This document shows positions 43,415 to 53,766 of a stretch of DNA of 64,000 bases, in pieces. This DNA comes from CBFDBF01 sp050293315. Its GTDB lineage: Bacteria; Pseudomonadota; Gammaproteobacteria; Chromatiales; Chromatiaceae. Position numbers and translations under genes: made by a program. A model generated the notes under the pieces. That model was not told the origin of the DNA. It made no database searches and saw only the letters and a program-made list of their open reading frames with translations. Each line of letters starts with the position of its first letter. The first letter of the stretch is position 1. The DNA lies in assembly GCA_050293315.1 (NCBI GenBank), contig JBNKMS010000023.1:186001-250000 (forward strand), read 5' to 3'.

Positions 43415-44430
43415 CCGAAATGTTTGCGTGGATCGAAGGCATCACGCACCGCCTCGCCGATGAAGATCAACAGCGACAGCATTATCGCTATGGTAAAGAA
43501 GCCGGTCAGTCCCAGCCACGGGGCCTGCAGGTTTGCCTTGCCCTGTGCCAACAGCTCACCCAGGGAGGCGGAGCCGGGTGGCAGACCGATACCGAGGAAG
43601 TCCAGCGAGGTCAACACCGTTACCGAGCCGGCCAGGGTAAATGGCATGAAGGTCAGGGTCGCAACCATCGCGTTCGGCAGGATGTGCCGAAACATTATTT
43701 TAAGATTGCTTACCCCCATCGAACGGGCGGCTCGAACATACTCAAAGTTACGTGCCCGCAGGAACTCGGCCCGTACTACCCCGACAAATCCGATCCAGGA
43801 GAACAGCAGCATGATCGCCAGTAGCCACCAGAAGTTTGGTTCGACCATGCTGGCCATAATGATCAGCAGGTAGAGGATAGGCAGTCCCGACCAGACCTCG
43901 ATGAAGCGTTGAAACAGCAGATCTACCCAGCCGCCGAAATAGCCCTGTATCGCCCCTGCCGTGATACCGATGAGGGCGGAGATGATGGTCAGGGTGAAGC
44001 CAAACAGCACGGAGATACGAAACCCGTAGATCAATCTCGCCATCACGCTGCGCGCCTGATCATCCGTCCCCAGCCAGTGTTGCGCGTCCGGGGGTGAGGG
44101 TGCGGGTGTAGGCAGGTCCCAGGCCACTGTCCGGTGGTCATAACGTATCAAGGGCCAGACCATCCAGCCGTTGCGCTCAATCTCATCCCGGATATACGGG
44201 TCCTGATAGTCGGCCTCGGTCTTGAACTCGCCGCCAAAGGTGGTCTCTGCATAGGAGTGAAACACCGGGCTATATAGCTCACCCTTGTAACTCACCACAA
44301 ACGGCTTGTCATTGGCGATAAATTCGGCAAACAGGGTCAACAGAAATATCAGCATAAACAGCCACAGTGACCACCATCCACGTTTGTTGGTTTTGAATGC
44401 AGACCAGCGTTTACGGGTTAGTGGATTCAT
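43411..44430 (-). CDS. yejE: peptide ABC transporter permease YejE
   Basis: 339 aa. N-terminal TM (WSLWLFMLIFLLTLFAEFI), then the OppC-type core with the EAA-like segment LRARNFEYVRAARSMGVSN. Text such as DLPTPAPSPPDAQHWLGTDDQARSVMARLIYG is typical of YejE. The start overlaps the yejB stop (ATGA). Confidence 0.94.
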
Positions 44431-45539
44431 CAGACATCCTGTCGCTCAAAGTCGATTCTCGGGTCTACCAGGGTGTAGGTGAGGTCACCGATAAGATTCA
44501 TCAGCAGCCCTAGCAGTGAGAAAAAGAAGAGCGTGCCAAACATCACCGGGTAGTCTCGTTTGAATGCCGCCTCAAACCCGAGCAGCCCTAGGCCGTCGAG
44601 ACTGAAGATGATCTCTATCAGGAGTGATCCGGTAAACAGGATGCCGATAAATGCTGCGGGAAATCCGGCGATCACAATCAGCATGGCGTTGCGGAACACA
44701 TGCCCCAACATGACCCTGCGCTCAGTCAGCCCCTTGGCCCGCGCAGTGATCACATACTGCTGGTTGATCTGATCGAGAAAGGAGTTTTTTGTCAGCATGG
44801 TCAGGGTGGCAAATCCACCGATGGCCATGGCGGTTATCGGCAATACCATGTGCCATAGATAGTCGGCTATCTTTGCCGGCCAGGAGAGGGTGTCCCAGTT
44901 ATCCGAGGTCAATCCTGCCAGCGGGAACCAGTCTAGATAGCTGCCGCCGGCAAATATCAGCAGCAGAAATACCGCGAATAGAAAGCTGGGAATGGCAGTG
45001 CCGATCACAATGGCCACGCTGGTCCAGACATCAAATGGAGAGCCGTCGCGGGTGGCCTTGAGGATGCCCAGGGGGATGCTGATCAGGTATACCAGTAGGG
45101 TGGTCCATACGCCAAGGGAGATAGAGACCGGCATCTTATCAATTACCAGATCGACCACGCTTCTATCCTGATAGAAGCTGTTGCCGAAATCGAACTGGAT
45201 ATAGTTCTTCAACATATCGAAAAAACGGATATGCAGTGGCTTATCAAATCCAAATTGCTTCTCCAGGCTCTTGATGAACTCCGGATCAAGCCCCTGTGCC
45301 CCGCGGTACTTACTGGTTGTGGTGCTGGCGTTGTTGCTACCACTACTACCCTTGATGTTCTCGCCGACACCGCCCTGGGTCACCCGAGTAGTTACATCGG
45401 TATTGTGGCCGGTCAGGTTGGCGATCATCTGCTCCACCGGACCGCCAGGCGCGGCCTGGATGACCAGGAAATTGATCAGCATAATCAACAGCAGGGTTGG
45501 GATGATCAGCAACAGTCGTCTAATAATGTACGTACCCAT
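44430..45539 (-). CDS. yejB: peptide ABC transporter permease YejB
   Basis: 369 aa, OppB-type permease starting MGTYIIRRLLLIIPTLLLIMLINFL, with the characteristic GGPVEQMI and the later ITARAKGLTERRVMLGHVFRNAML. A Ser/Thr/Asn-rich insertion (KGSSGSNNASTTTSKYRGAQ) lies near residue 65, as in YejB proteins. Overlaps the yejA stop. Confidence 0.94.
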   Translation of the reverse strand: MGTYIIRRLLLIIPTLLLIMLINFLVIQAAPGGPVEQMIANLTGHNTDVTTRVTQGGVGENIKGSSGSNNASTTTSKYRGAQGLDPEFIKSLEKQFGFDKPLHIRFFDMLKNYIQFDFGNSFYQDRSVVDLVIDKMPVSISLGVWTTLLVYLISIPLGILKATRDGSPFDVWTSVAIVIGTAIPSFLFAVFLLLIFAGGSYLDWFPLAGLTSDNWDTLSWPAKIADYLWHMVLPITAMAIGGFATLTMLTKNSFLDQINQQYVITARAKGLTERRVMLGHVFRNAMLIVIAGFPAAFIGILFTGSLLIEIIFSLDGLGLLGFEAAFKRDYPVMFGTLFFFSLLGLLMNLIGDLTYTLVDPRIDFERQDV

Positions 45540-47515
45540 CAGCTCTCACCACCGGACGGTTTAGGTATGTTGAAGTAACGTTTTAGCATCCAGCCACCGA
45601 GGATTACAATCGCGAACAGCAGCCACCAGGGTCGCTCTGAAGGCTCTACCTCTTGTCCCGTTGTATCCAGATCGCGATCCTTCAAGGCTAGTTCCAGCGC
45701 CGCGGCCTTGTCTTTATCAAACCACCAGCGAGAGATCATCACGCCATCCTTGAGTGGCACATCCGGGCGGCTGAATTTATCCCAATAGAGTATGCGGTCT
45801 GCCGCCAGATGCCAATTGGGTACCACATAAAAGCCGAACATCAAAAGTCGATCCAGCACCTTGGCATAGGCCGTTAGGGTCTCCCTGTCCGGCGCCTGTA
45901 TAAGCCTCTCTATCACCTCATCTATTACCGCGTTGTCTACGCCGGCAAGGTTGAGTGAGCCTTCCGACTGTGCCGCGCTGCTGCTCCAGAAATTACGTTG
46001 CTCATTCCCGGGATTCTCAGATTGGCCGAAGCTGGCGATAACGGCATCAAAATCAAACGAGCGTATCCGGTTGATATATTGCGCTGCATCTACCAGGCGG
46101 ATGTTAACCTGCATCCCTAGTCGCCGCAGATTGCGCACCCACGGGAGCATGATACGCTCAAAGCCCTTGGAGTAGAGCAGGATCTCAAACTTAAACTGTT
46201 GGCCATTGGCATCTACCAGTTTCTGCTCCTCTACCCTCCAGCCGGCCTCGGCCAGCAGTCTGAACGCCTGGCGTAGATTGTCTCGTGCCCAGCCGCTGCC
46301 ATCGGTTGTTGGGACGCTGATCGGCTCATTGAATATACGTTCCGGTATGTGGCCACGGTAGCGCTGCAGGATCTCCAGCTCCCGCCCTCGCGGTAGGCCG
46401 GTCGCCGCTAGTGCGGAGTTGGAGAAGTAGCTTTTAGAGCGGGTGTACTGGCTGAAGAACAGATTTCTGTTGGTCCACTCAAAATCAAACGCCAGCCCGA
46501 CCGCCTCACGCACAAGCGGGTCCTTGAATATTGCGCGTCTGGTATTGAGTACCGTCCCCTGCATCCCTTGCGGGGCATGGTGGGAGACGCGTTCTTTAAT
46601 CAGTAGTCCATCATTGACCGCATCCACGTCGTAATCCAGCGCCCATGCCTTGGCCTGGTTCTCATGGCGGAAATCGAGACGGCCTGACTTCAGGGCGAGC
46701 CGAATGGCGGTAACATCGCGAAAGTAGTCGGTGCGTATCTGGGCAAAGTTATTCAGACCAACCTGGGTCGGATGGTCCTTTGCCCAGTAATCCGCGACCC
46801 TCTCCTGGATGACAAAGCGTCCCGCATCAAACTCCTTGATCCGGTAGGGGCCGCTACCGAGAGGCGGTTCCAGGGTGGTCTTACTGAAGTCGCGCTCTTC
46901 CCAGTAGTGCTTTGGCAGGACCGGGAGCTGTCCGACAATCAGTGGCAGCTCTCTGTTGTTGGTCTCACTGAAGATGAAACGCACCCGCAGCCTGCCCAGC
47001 TTCTCAACACTCTTTACGCTCGCATAATAGAATCGATATTGTGGGCTGCCTTTTTCGATCAGGGTGTTAAAGGTCCACACCACATCGTCGGCGGTGATCG
47101 CTTTGCCATCATGCCAGCGCGCCTTCGGGTTTAGGTTGAAGATCACCCAGGAGCGATCATCCGGCCACTCAACCGTCTGCGCAATCAGACCGTAATTGGT
47201 AAACGGCTCGTCCGCGCTAGCTACCATCAATGTCTCAACCGAACCGGTTGCAACCGCGTCGCCCTTGGCTATATGGGGGTGAAAGCTGTCGAACGATGAC
47301 TCCATAACCGGCGCAATGCGCAGGGATCCACCTACTGGAGCATCCGGGTTTACATAGTCAAAATGTTTGAAATCGGCGGCGTATTTCGGTGGCTCACCAT
47401 ACAGGGTGATCGCATGCGACTTATGTACCGCAGCATTGACCGGGGTGCTGGCGAAGGTGGTGGTCATGCAGACCGCACATAGCATGATTAATAGGTGTTT
47501 GTGGATGCTGGTCAT
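45539..47515 (-). CDS. yejA: peptide-binding protein YejA with extra C-terminal membrane anchor
   Basis: 658 aa. Signal peptide (residues 1-28), then the SBP_bac_5 fold: YGEPPKYAADFKHFDYVNPDAPVGG, KARWHDGKAITADDVVWTF, and VVPNWHLAADRILYWDKFSRP near the end of the normal domain. Beyond about residue 610 there is an unusual extension, with a polar linker and a membrane helix PWWLLFAIVILGGWMLKRYF, so the protein may be tethered to the inner membrane instead of being free in the periplasm. Usual YejA proteins are about 600 aa. Confidence 0.92.
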   Translation of the reverse strand: MTSIHKHLLIMLCAVCMTTTFASTPVNAAVHKSHAITLYGEPPKYAADFKHFDYVNPDAPVGGSLRIAPVMESSFDSFHPHIAKGDAVATGSVETLMVASADEPFTNYGLIAQTVEWPDDRSWVIFNLNPKARWHDGKAITADDVVWTFNTLIEKGSPQYRFYYASVKSVEKLGRLRVRFIFSETNNRELPLIVGQLPVLPKHYWEERDFSKTTLEPPLGSGPYRIKEFDAGRFVIQERVADYWAKDHPTQVGLNNFAQIRTDYFRDVTAIRLALKSGRLDFRHENQAKAWALDYDVDAVNDGLLIKERVSHHAPQGMQGTVLNTRRAIFKDPLVREAVGLAFDFEWTNRNLFFSQYTRSKSYFSNSALAATGLPRGRELEILQRYRGHIPERIFNEPISVPTTDGSGWARDNLRQAFRLLAEAGWRVEEQKLVDANGQQFKFEILLYSKGFERIMLPWVRNLRRLGMQVNIRLVDAAQYINRIRSFDFDAVIASFGQSENPGNEQRNFWSSSAAQSEGSLNLAGVDNAVIDEVIERLIQAPDRETLTAYAKVLDRLLMFGFYVVPNWHLAADRILYWDKFSRPDVPLKDGVMISRWWFDKDKAAALELALKDRDLDTTGQEVEPSERPWWLLFAIVILGGWMLKRYFNIPKPSGGES

Positions 47516-47608
47516 GTCGCTGGTAGAAATGAACCCCGTTGCCGCTGAACAATATCATGAGGGGGTAGAGTCAATGCAACTACCTGGGGCCTGTTTTCTG
47601 ACCCTAAC

Positions 47609-49138
47609 TTATAGCGTCTGTTCCGTTACATCTACGTAGAGTTTCAGATGCTGTCCAGGCTGCAGGTATTTCCCTGGTAGGCTGTTCCAGCGTTTCAGAT
47701 CCGCTACTCTGACCTTGAAGCGCTGGGCTATCAGCGCCAGAGAGTCACCTCGGCGTACCCTATAGCGCAGGGTGCTTCTGCTATCCGGTGGACGGGTGTC
47801 GATATTGAGGGTACTTGGCGGATGCTTCTGACTCTTTTCTTGGGTCCAGATTACCAGCTCCTGGCCAAGACTCAGGGTGTCGCGTGGCGCCATGCCGTTC
47901 CATTTCGCCAGACTGCGGTGGTGCACGTTGTACTGCTGCGCCAGACCCCACAGGGTATCTCCGGAGCGGACTATATGGGTGACACGGGTGCCACTCCGTT
48001 TTCTATTTTGGATCTTGGATCTGCGTTGCGCGGCGCTCAGTGCATATTGCTCCGGCTGTTTCGATGCGACCGGTAGCAGCAGGTGCTTACCGGCCCGAAT
48101 GGTGTTACCCCTGATCTTATTTATCTGCTTTATTAGCTTGATGGTGGTGCCGCTCTTGGCGGCAATAGTGCCAAGACTGTCACCACTTTTAATCCGGTAA
48201 CGCCGCCACTGCATTCGATCGTTCGGATCCAGTTGTGCCAACTTGTCCTTGAACTCCACGGCCTTCTCTACCGGAACCAGTAGCCGGTGCGGACCCTCGG
48301 GGGCGGTGGCCCAGCGGTTAAACCCTGGGTTGAGTCGGTAGAGATCGTCCAGGGGGATGCCGGCCATCTCCGCGGCCATTGCAAGGTCTATCTGCGAGCC
48401 TACATCAACCGCAGTGAATACCGGTCTATTCCTGATGCTATCCAGGCGTAGGCCGTACTGGCGCCGCTCTTTCAGGATCGTTGCTATAGCAAGCAGTCGG
48501 GGAAGATATCTACTGGTCTCGTTGGTCAGTTTCAGAGACCAGAAATCGGTATCTTTCCCCTTTTGTATGTTTTTGCGCATGGCGCGACTTATATTGCCGG
48601 GACCGGCATTATAGGCTGCAAGTGCCAACTCCCAGTCACCATCAAAGCGACGATTGAGGGACTCCAAGAGATCTAGCGCGGCGCGGGTAGAGGCGACTAC
48701 ATCACGGCGGCCGTCGTACCACCAGTTCTGCTTCAGGCCATAGCGTTTACCGGTGGCCGGGATAAACTGCCAGAGACCGGCTGCCCTGCCGTGTGAGTAG
48801 GCGAAGGGGCGGTACATGCTCTCTACCACCGGCAGCAGGGCGAGTTCCATCGGTAGTCCACGCCGCTCGACCTCAGTGACCACGTAGTAGAGATAGGGCT
48901 CTGCGTGGTGTTGCAGCAGGTTTAGATAACTCTGCTTGTCGCCGATTCGTTTGATCTCATCGGCAACCCTTGGCTGGTCGTAGCCGCTAAGGGCGAGGCC
49001 GTCGGTTACTCGTTCCCACAGAGGGCCTCCACCCAGACTGTTTCTGGTTGAACCCTGCATGCAGCCGGTTAGCAGCAGTGCCAGGGTAAGAACCAGGGCA
49101 TGGATGATTAGTCGGAGATGTCGCTGATATGGGGACAT
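47609..49138 (-). CDS. mltD: membrane-bound lytic murein transglycosylase D with LysM repeats
   Basis: 509 aa lipoprotein: lipobox LLTGC near residue 26. The SLT domain has the catalytic Glu in LPVVESMYRPFAYS and AAGLWQFIPATGKRYGL, then AYNAGPGNISRA. Three LysM peptidoglycan-binding repeats follow (for example YRIKSGDSLGTIAAKSGTT, HIVRSGDTLWGLAQQYNVH and YRVRRGDSLALIAQRFKV). It cleaves glycan strands at the outer membrane. The order mltD, then divergent methyltransferase-rnhA-dnaQ, is a conserved gammaproteobacterial arrangement. Confidence 0.95.
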   Translation of the reverse strand: MSPYQRHLRLIIHALVLTLALLLTGCMQGSTRNSLGGGPLWERVTDGLALSGYDQPRVADEIKRIGDKQSYLNLLQHHAEPYLYYVVTEVERRGLPMELALLPVVESMYRPFAYSHGRAAGLWQFIPATGKRYGLKQNWWYDGRRDVVASTRAALDLLESLNRRFDGDWELALAAYNAGPGNISRAMRKNIQKGKDTDFWSLKLTNETSRYLPRLLAIATILKERRQYGLRLDSIRNRPVFTAVDVGSQIDLAMAAEMAGIPLDDLYRLNPGFNRWATAPEGPHRLLVPVEKAVEFKDKLAQLDPNDRMQWRRYRIKSGDSLGTIAAKSGTTIKLIKQINKIRGNTIRAGKHLLLPVASKQPEQYALSAAQRRSKIQNRKRSGTRVTHIVRSGDTLWGLAQQYNVHHRSLAKWNGMAPRDTLSLGQELVIWTQEKSQKHPPSTLNIDTRPPDSRSTLRYRVRRGDSLALIAQRFKVRVADLKRWNSLPGKYLQPGQHLKLYVDVTEQTL

Positions 49139-49210
49139 AACCCGGACGACTATACTGGAGTGGCGGCACCATTTCCAGGCACTATTTTGCCCACAATTCT
49201 CGATAGGGGT

Positions 49211-49996
49211 ATGCTTTCAGCTATGAAATCTATCCCGTTTTGTCAGGCAGAACCGTTTATTAGCAGCAGCCTCCAGCAGTGGTTTGGTCGGCTGCCTGGG
49301 AGCTATCTGCAACAGCGGGAGATAGCCCTGCTGGAGCAGCTCCTGCCGGAGCTGTTTGGCTACTATCTGCTACAGTTTGGAATGGCGGACGCCGGCAGCA
49401 AGATCGCCCAGGCCAGCAAGATGCGTAACCACCTGATCCTGAATGGCGACAGAGGGTCCATGTCGGGGGTGATCGATATTCAGGCCAATCCCCTGCACAT
49501 TCCAATTGCCGCAGATAGCGTCGATGCGATAATCCTGCCGCACACACTCGATTTTGTAGACGATCCACACCAGGTGTTGCGTGAGGTGGAGAGGGTGCTG
49601 ATCCCAGAGGGTCGGTTACTTATTACCGGTTTCAATCCATGGAGCCTGTGGGGGGCGTGGAGGCTCTTCCGCAGACGTCGTGGCATGGTGCCATGGTGTG
49701 GTCAGTTTATCTCCCAGCGGCGGCTGCATGACTGGCTGTCACTGCTCGGATTTGAACTGGAGCTGGCTATGCCGCTGATGTTTAGGCCGCCCCTGCAGAA
49801 TGCGACAGTAATGGGTAAACTGGAGTGTATGGAACGTCTAGGGGAACGCTTTTGGCCGTTCCTCGCAGGGGCCTACCTGGTCCAGGCGGTGCGGCGGGTC
49901 TCGACCCTTACCCCGGTGCGTACCGGATGGAGAGAGCGTGCCCCGGTCTTTGGAGGGCGGGTGGTTGAACCGACTACGAGGAGTAGCAGTGGCTGA
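49211..49996 (+). CDS. class I SAM-dependent methyltransferase (YafS-like)
   Basis: 261 aa from ATG 49211; ATG 49223 is an alternative and a longer frame to 49118 overlaps mltD. Methyltransferase core: DSVDAIILPHTLDFVDDPHQVLREVERVL then GRLLITGFNPWSLWG. The glycine-rich SAM motif I is weak, as in YafS. The location between mltD and rnhA matches E. coli yafS (with gloB missing here). Substrate unknown. Its TGA stop overlaps the rnhA start. Confidence 0.85.
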   Translation: MLSAMKSIPFCQAEPFISSSLQQWFGRLPGSYLQQREIALLEQLLPELFGYYLLQFGMADAGSKIAQASKMRNHLILNGDRGSMSGVIDIQANPLHIPIAADSVDAIILPHTLDFVDDPHQVLREVERVLIPEGRLLITGFNPWSLWGAWRLFRRRRGMVPWCGQFISQRRLHDWLSLLGFELELAMPLMFRPPLQNATVMGKLECMERLGERFWPFLAGAYLVQAVRRVSTLTPVRTGWRERAPVFGGRVVEPTTRSSSG

Positions 49997-50444
49997 AATG
50001 GTAGAGATCTATACCGACGGGGCGTGTCGTGGGAACCCAGGCCCTGGTGGTTGGGGTGCGGTGCTGCGCTACCGTGACAGAGAGAAACAGCTCTGGGGTG
50101 GTGAAGCGGAGACCACCAACAACCGGATGGAGCTGATGGCAGTGATCGCGTCACTGCAGGCGTTGACCAGGCCGGCAGAGATCAGGATTACCACTGACTC
50201 CCAGTATGTCAAAAACGGGATCACCCAGTGGATCCACAACTGGAAACGCAACGGCTGGAAGACCGCCAATAAAAAACCGGTAAAGAATGTTGACCTGTGG
50301 CGTACCCTGGATGAGCTGATAGCGCAGCACGATGTCACCTGGGCATGGGTGAAGGGGCATAGCGGCCACCCGGAGAATGAACTGGCGGATGAGCTGGCAA
50401 ACAGGGGTATTGATGATATGGATACAGCAACATGCGCCAAATAG
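49989..50444 (+). CDS. rnhA: ribonuclease HI
   Basis: 151 aa from GTG 49989, favoured by the GAGGAG site six bases upstream; ATG 49998 is the alternative. Catalytic residues: Asp in EIYTDGACRGNPGPGGWG, Glu in NNRMELMAVI, Asp in TTDSQYV and the His/Asp pair in VKGHSGHPENELADELA. Degrades the RNA strand of RNA-DNA hybrids. Overlaps both neighbours slightly, so it is translated as a unit with dnaQ. Confidence 0.96.
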   Translation: MAEMVEIYTDGACRGNPGPGGWGAVLRYRDREKQLWGGEAETTNNRMELMAVIASLQALTRPAEIRITTDSQYVKNGITQWIHNWKRNGWKTANKKPVKNVDLWRTLDELIAQHDVTWAWVKGHSGHPENELADELANRGIDDMDTATCAK

Positions 50445-51142
50445 TACTGGATACAGAGACCACCGGTCTGGAGACAAAGCTGGGCCACCGTATCATCGAG
50501 ATTGGCTGTGTAGAGCTGGTTGATCGCCGCCTGACGGGGAACAGTTTCCAGCAGTATCTGCAACCCGACCGGGAGATCGATGCGGCGGCAGCCGAGGTCC
50601 ACGGGATCAGCGATGAGTTTCTTGCTGACAAGCCCCGCTTCGCCGATATCGTCAGCGATTTTATCGACTATATCAGGGGTGCCGAGCTGATAATCCATAA
50701 CGCCCCCTTCGATGTCGGTTTCATCAACTACGAGTTGTCACTGCTTGCCGGGGATTGGGCGCAATTGGAGGATTACTGTAGCGTTACCGATACCCTGGCG
50801 CTGGCGAAGAAGATGCATCCCGGGCAGCGGAATAGTCTTGATGCCCTGTGTCGGCGTTATGCAATAGACAATAGTCACCGCGAACTACATGGGGCGCTAT
50901 TGGATGCCGAGATCCTGAGCGATGTCTATCTGGCGATGACCGGTGGGCAGGCCACCCTGGCCCTGGATGGTTTTTCCAGCGGCCTTCAGGGTGTGGAGGA
51001 GGAGGGCGTAAGGCGTCTGCCGAGTGGACGCCCGCCGCTGACCGTGGTGCGGGCCAGCTCGGCCGAGCAGAGTGCCCACGCCGCCCGGTTGGAGGAGATC
51101 GGTAAGGGTGGCGCCAGCGTACTCTGGGGTGCGGAGGAGTAG
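50432..51142 (+). CDS. dnaQ: DNA polymerase III epsilon subunit (3'-5' proofreading exonuclease)
   Basis: 236 aa. DEDDh exonuclease motifs: LDTETTGLE (Exo I), HNAPFDVGFINYE (Exo II) and HGALLDAEILSDVYLAMTGG (Exo III, with the His/Asp). The C-terminal 40 residues are the alpha-subunit-binding tail. It follows rnhA with a 13-bp overlap. Confidence 0.96.
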   Translation: MRQIVLDTETTGLETKLGHRIIEIGCVELVDRRLTGNSFQQYLQPDREIDAAAAEVHGISDEFLADKPRFADIVSDFIDYIRGAELIIHNAPFDVGFINYELSLLAGDWAQLEDYCSVTDTLALAKKMHPGQRNSLDALCRRYAIDNSHRELHGALLDAEILSDVYLAMTGGQATLALDGFSSGLQGVEEEGVRRLPSGRPPLTVVRASSAEQSAHAARLEEIGKGGASVLWGAEE

Positions 51143-51273
51143 AGCTGCTCCAAGACTTAAGTAGGGCCAAGGTTCTGTCAAAACGCTCAGCCACTCATGT
51201 AGAGATTGTGGAACAGGCGTGATTCTGGTACCTTGTAATCCCGTCCGTATTACCACTTGTTTCACCTTATCTT

Positions 51274-52911
51274 ATGAGCAAATTTGTATTTATCACGGGC
51301 GGTGTGGTCTCTTCCCTGGGGAAGGGTATCGCCTCCGCATCTCTTGGCGCGCTGCTAGAATCACGCGGTCTAAAAGTCACCATGATCAAACTGGATCCCT
51401 ATATCAACGTGGATCCAGGCACCATGAGCCCTTTTCAACATGGCGAGGTCTTCGTCACTGAGGATGGTAGTGAGACCGATCTTGATCTCGGCCACTATGA
51501 GCGCTTTGTCAGTACCACCATGGGGCAGAACAACAATTTCACCACCGGCCAGATCTACGAGAATGTGATACGCAAAGAGCGCCGCGGAGACTACCTTGGT
51601 GGAACCGTTCAGGTCATTCCCCATATCACCAACGAGATCAAGGAGAAGGTGTTGCTCGGGGCCGGTGATAGCGATGTAACCCTGGTGGAGATCGGCGGTA
51701 CCGTAGGTGATATCGAGTCGTTGCCATTTATGGAGGCGATACGACAGATGGGGGTGGAGTTGGGACGTGAGAATGCACTGTTTATGCATCTGACCCTGGT
51801 CCCTTATATAGCTGTCTCCAAAGAGATCAAGACCAAGCCGACCCAGCACTCGGTGAAAGAGCTGCGCTCTATTGGTATTCAGCCCGATATCCTGCTGTGC
51901 CGGGCCGATCGACAGCTGCCTGAGGGAGAGCGCAAAAAGATCGCCCTGTTTACCAATGTTCCGGACAAGGCGGTAATCTCCGCAGTGGATGCGGACAATA
52001 TCTACCGGATCCCACTACTGCTACATGCGCAGGAGCTGGATGAACTGGTGGTCAAACAGTTTGGACTAGATCTGCCACCGGCCAACCTGCAGGATTGGCA
52101 GGCGGTAATGGATGGATTGGATGGCCCGGATGGTGAGATATGTATCGCCATGGTGGGCAAATATATGCACCTGACGGAGGCCTATAAGAGCCTCTCCGAG
52201 GCGTTGATTCATGCCGGTATCCATACCCGCACCAAGGTCAACATCAAGTATGTCGATGCCGAGGCGGTCGAGAAGGATAGTAAGGGGCAGTTGCGCGGGG
52301 TTGACGCTATCCTGGTGCCCGGCGGCTTTGGTGAGCGCGGTGTTGAGGGTAAGGTTGAGGCGGCGCGCTATGCACGCGAGAACGCCATCCCCTATCTAGG
52401 CATCTGTCTCGGTATGCAGGTCGCGGTAATCGAGTATGCACGCAATGTGGCGGGACTGGCCGGGGCCAACAGTACAGAATTTAATCCTGACACACCGCAT
52501 CCGGTCATAGCTCTGATTACCGAGTGGCTGAATGCGGACGGTAAGATCGAGACCCGCAGTGAAGATTCCGATCTCGGCGGCACCATGCGTCTCGGTGGCC
52601 AGGAGTCCCGTCTGGTAGAGGGTAGTCTGGCGCGGAAGCTCTACGGCAAGGAGGTGATCATGGAGCGCCACCGTCACCGTTATGAGTTTAACAACCAGTA
52701 TCTAGAGGCCTTGGAGCAGGCCGGCCTGAAGATCTGCGGGCGCTCCATAGATGGAGAGTTGGTGGAGATGGTGGAGCTTAGCGAGCACCCATGGTTTCTG
52801 GCGTGTCAATTTCATCCTGAATTCACCTCTACTCCGAGGGCTGGGCATCCGCTATTTTCAGGGTTTGTCCAGGCCGCGCGGGATTACCAGAAAAAGAGAG
52901 TTACCGGCTGA
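51274..52911 (+). CDS. pyrG: CTP synthase
   Basis: 545 aa. The N-terminal synthase domain starts KFVFITGGVVSSLGKGIASA with the ATP loop. The C-terminal glutamine amidotransferase domain carries the nucleophile Cys in YLGICLGMQVAVIE and the His/Glu pair in ACQFHPEFTSTP. It amidates UTP to CTP. Followed by kdsA, whose ATG overlaps its stop (TGATG): the classic pyrG-kdsA-eno order. Confidence 0.98.
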   Translation: MSKFVFITGGVVSSLGKGIASASLGALLESRGLKVTMIKLDPYINVDPGTMSPFQHGEVFVTEDGSETDLDLGHYERFVSTTMGQNNNFTTGQIYENVIRKERRGDYLGGTVQVIPHITNEIKEKVLLGAGDSDVTLVEIGGTVGDIESLPFMEAIRQMGVELGRENALFMHLTLVPYIAVSKEIKTKPTQHSVKELRSIGIQPDILLCRADRQLPEGERKKIALFTNVPDKAVISAVDADNIYRIPLLLHAQELDELVVKQFGLDLPPANLQDWQAVMDGLDGPDGEICIAMVGKYMHLTEAYKSLSEALIHAGIHTRTKVNIKYVDAEAVEKDSKGQLRGVDAILVPGGFGERGVEGKVEAARYARENAIPYLGICLGMQVAVIEYARNVAGLAGANSTEFNPDTPHPVIALITEWLNADGKIETRSEDSDLGGTMRLGGQESRLVEGSLARKLYGKEVIMERHRHRYEFNNQYLEALEQAGLKICGRSIDGELVEMVELSEHPWFLACQFHPEFTSTPRAGHPLFSGFVQAARDYQKKRVTG

Positions 52912-53720
52912 TGAATCTATGTGGCTTTAAGGCGGGTATGGATCACCCCCTGTTTTTGATTGCGGGGCCATGCGTGATCGAAAGCGAGCAGTTGGCCCTC
53001 GACACCGCTGGCCAACTCAAGGAGATGAGCGTAGAGCTCGGTATTCCCTTCATATATAAATCCTCTTTTGACAAGGCCAATCGCTCTTCGGCGGAGAGCT
53101 TTCGCGGGCCTGGTGTAGAAGAGGGGATCTATATCCTGGAGAAGGTGCGTAAGCAGATCGGGGTGCCGGTGTTGACCGATGTACATGAGGATACCCCGTT
53201 GGATGAGGTCGCCAGCGTGGTAGATGTGCTGCAGACGCCGGCCCTGCTCTGTCGTCAGACCGATTTTATCCAGAGGGTGGCGGCACAAAAACGGCCGGTG
53301 AATCTGAAGAAGGGGCAGTTTCTGGCCCCCGGGGATATGCAGCAGGTGGTGGCCAAGGCGCGTGCGGTCGGGAATGAGCAGATACTGGTGTGCGAGCGGG
53401 GCTTCGCCTTTGGCTATAACAACCTGGTATCTGATATGCGCTCTCTGGCGATCCTGCGGGAGACGGGGTGTCCGGTGGTGTTTGATGCCACCCACTCGGT
53501 GCAGCTGCCTGGGGGTGAAGGTATCCGCTCAGGCGGTGAGCGTGAGTTTATCCCACTGTTGGCGCGGGCAGCGGTGGCGGCAGGGATATCTGGTATATTC
53601 ATGGAGACCCACCCGCAGCCTGACAAGGCGCTCTGTGATGGCCCCAACTCCTGGCCGCTGGATGACATGCGGGAGTTGTTACAGACACTGCGCGAGCTTG
53701 ATCGGGTGGTGAAGGGATAA
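52911..53720 (+). CDS. kdsA: 3-deoxy-8-phosphooctulonate synthase
   Basis: 269 aa. Condenses PEP with arabinose 5-phosphate in the Kdo pathway for lipopolysaccharide. Motifs: LIAGPCVIESEQ, KSSFDKANRSS, GVPVLTDVHE, RPVNLKKGQFLAPGDM and GIFMETHPQPDKALCDGPNS. Metal-independent type is likely, as in other gammaproteobacteria. Confidence 0.97.
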   Translation: MNLCGFKAGMDHPLFLIAGPCVIESEQLALDTAGQLKEMSVELGIPFIYKSSFDKANRSSAESFRGPGVEEGIYILEKVRKQIGVPVLTDVHEDTPLDEVASVVDVLQTPALLCRQTDFIQRVAAQKRPVNLKKGQFLAPGDMQQVVAKARAVGNEQILVCERGFAFGYNNLVSDMRSLAILRETGCPVVFDATHSVQLPGGEGIRSGGEREFIPLLARAAVAAGISGIFMETHPQPDKALCDGPNSWPLDDMRELLQTLRELDRVVKG

Positions 53721-53766
53721 ATGTAGTAGACTGAATATTTGTATGGTGACACCTCCTTGTACCGCG

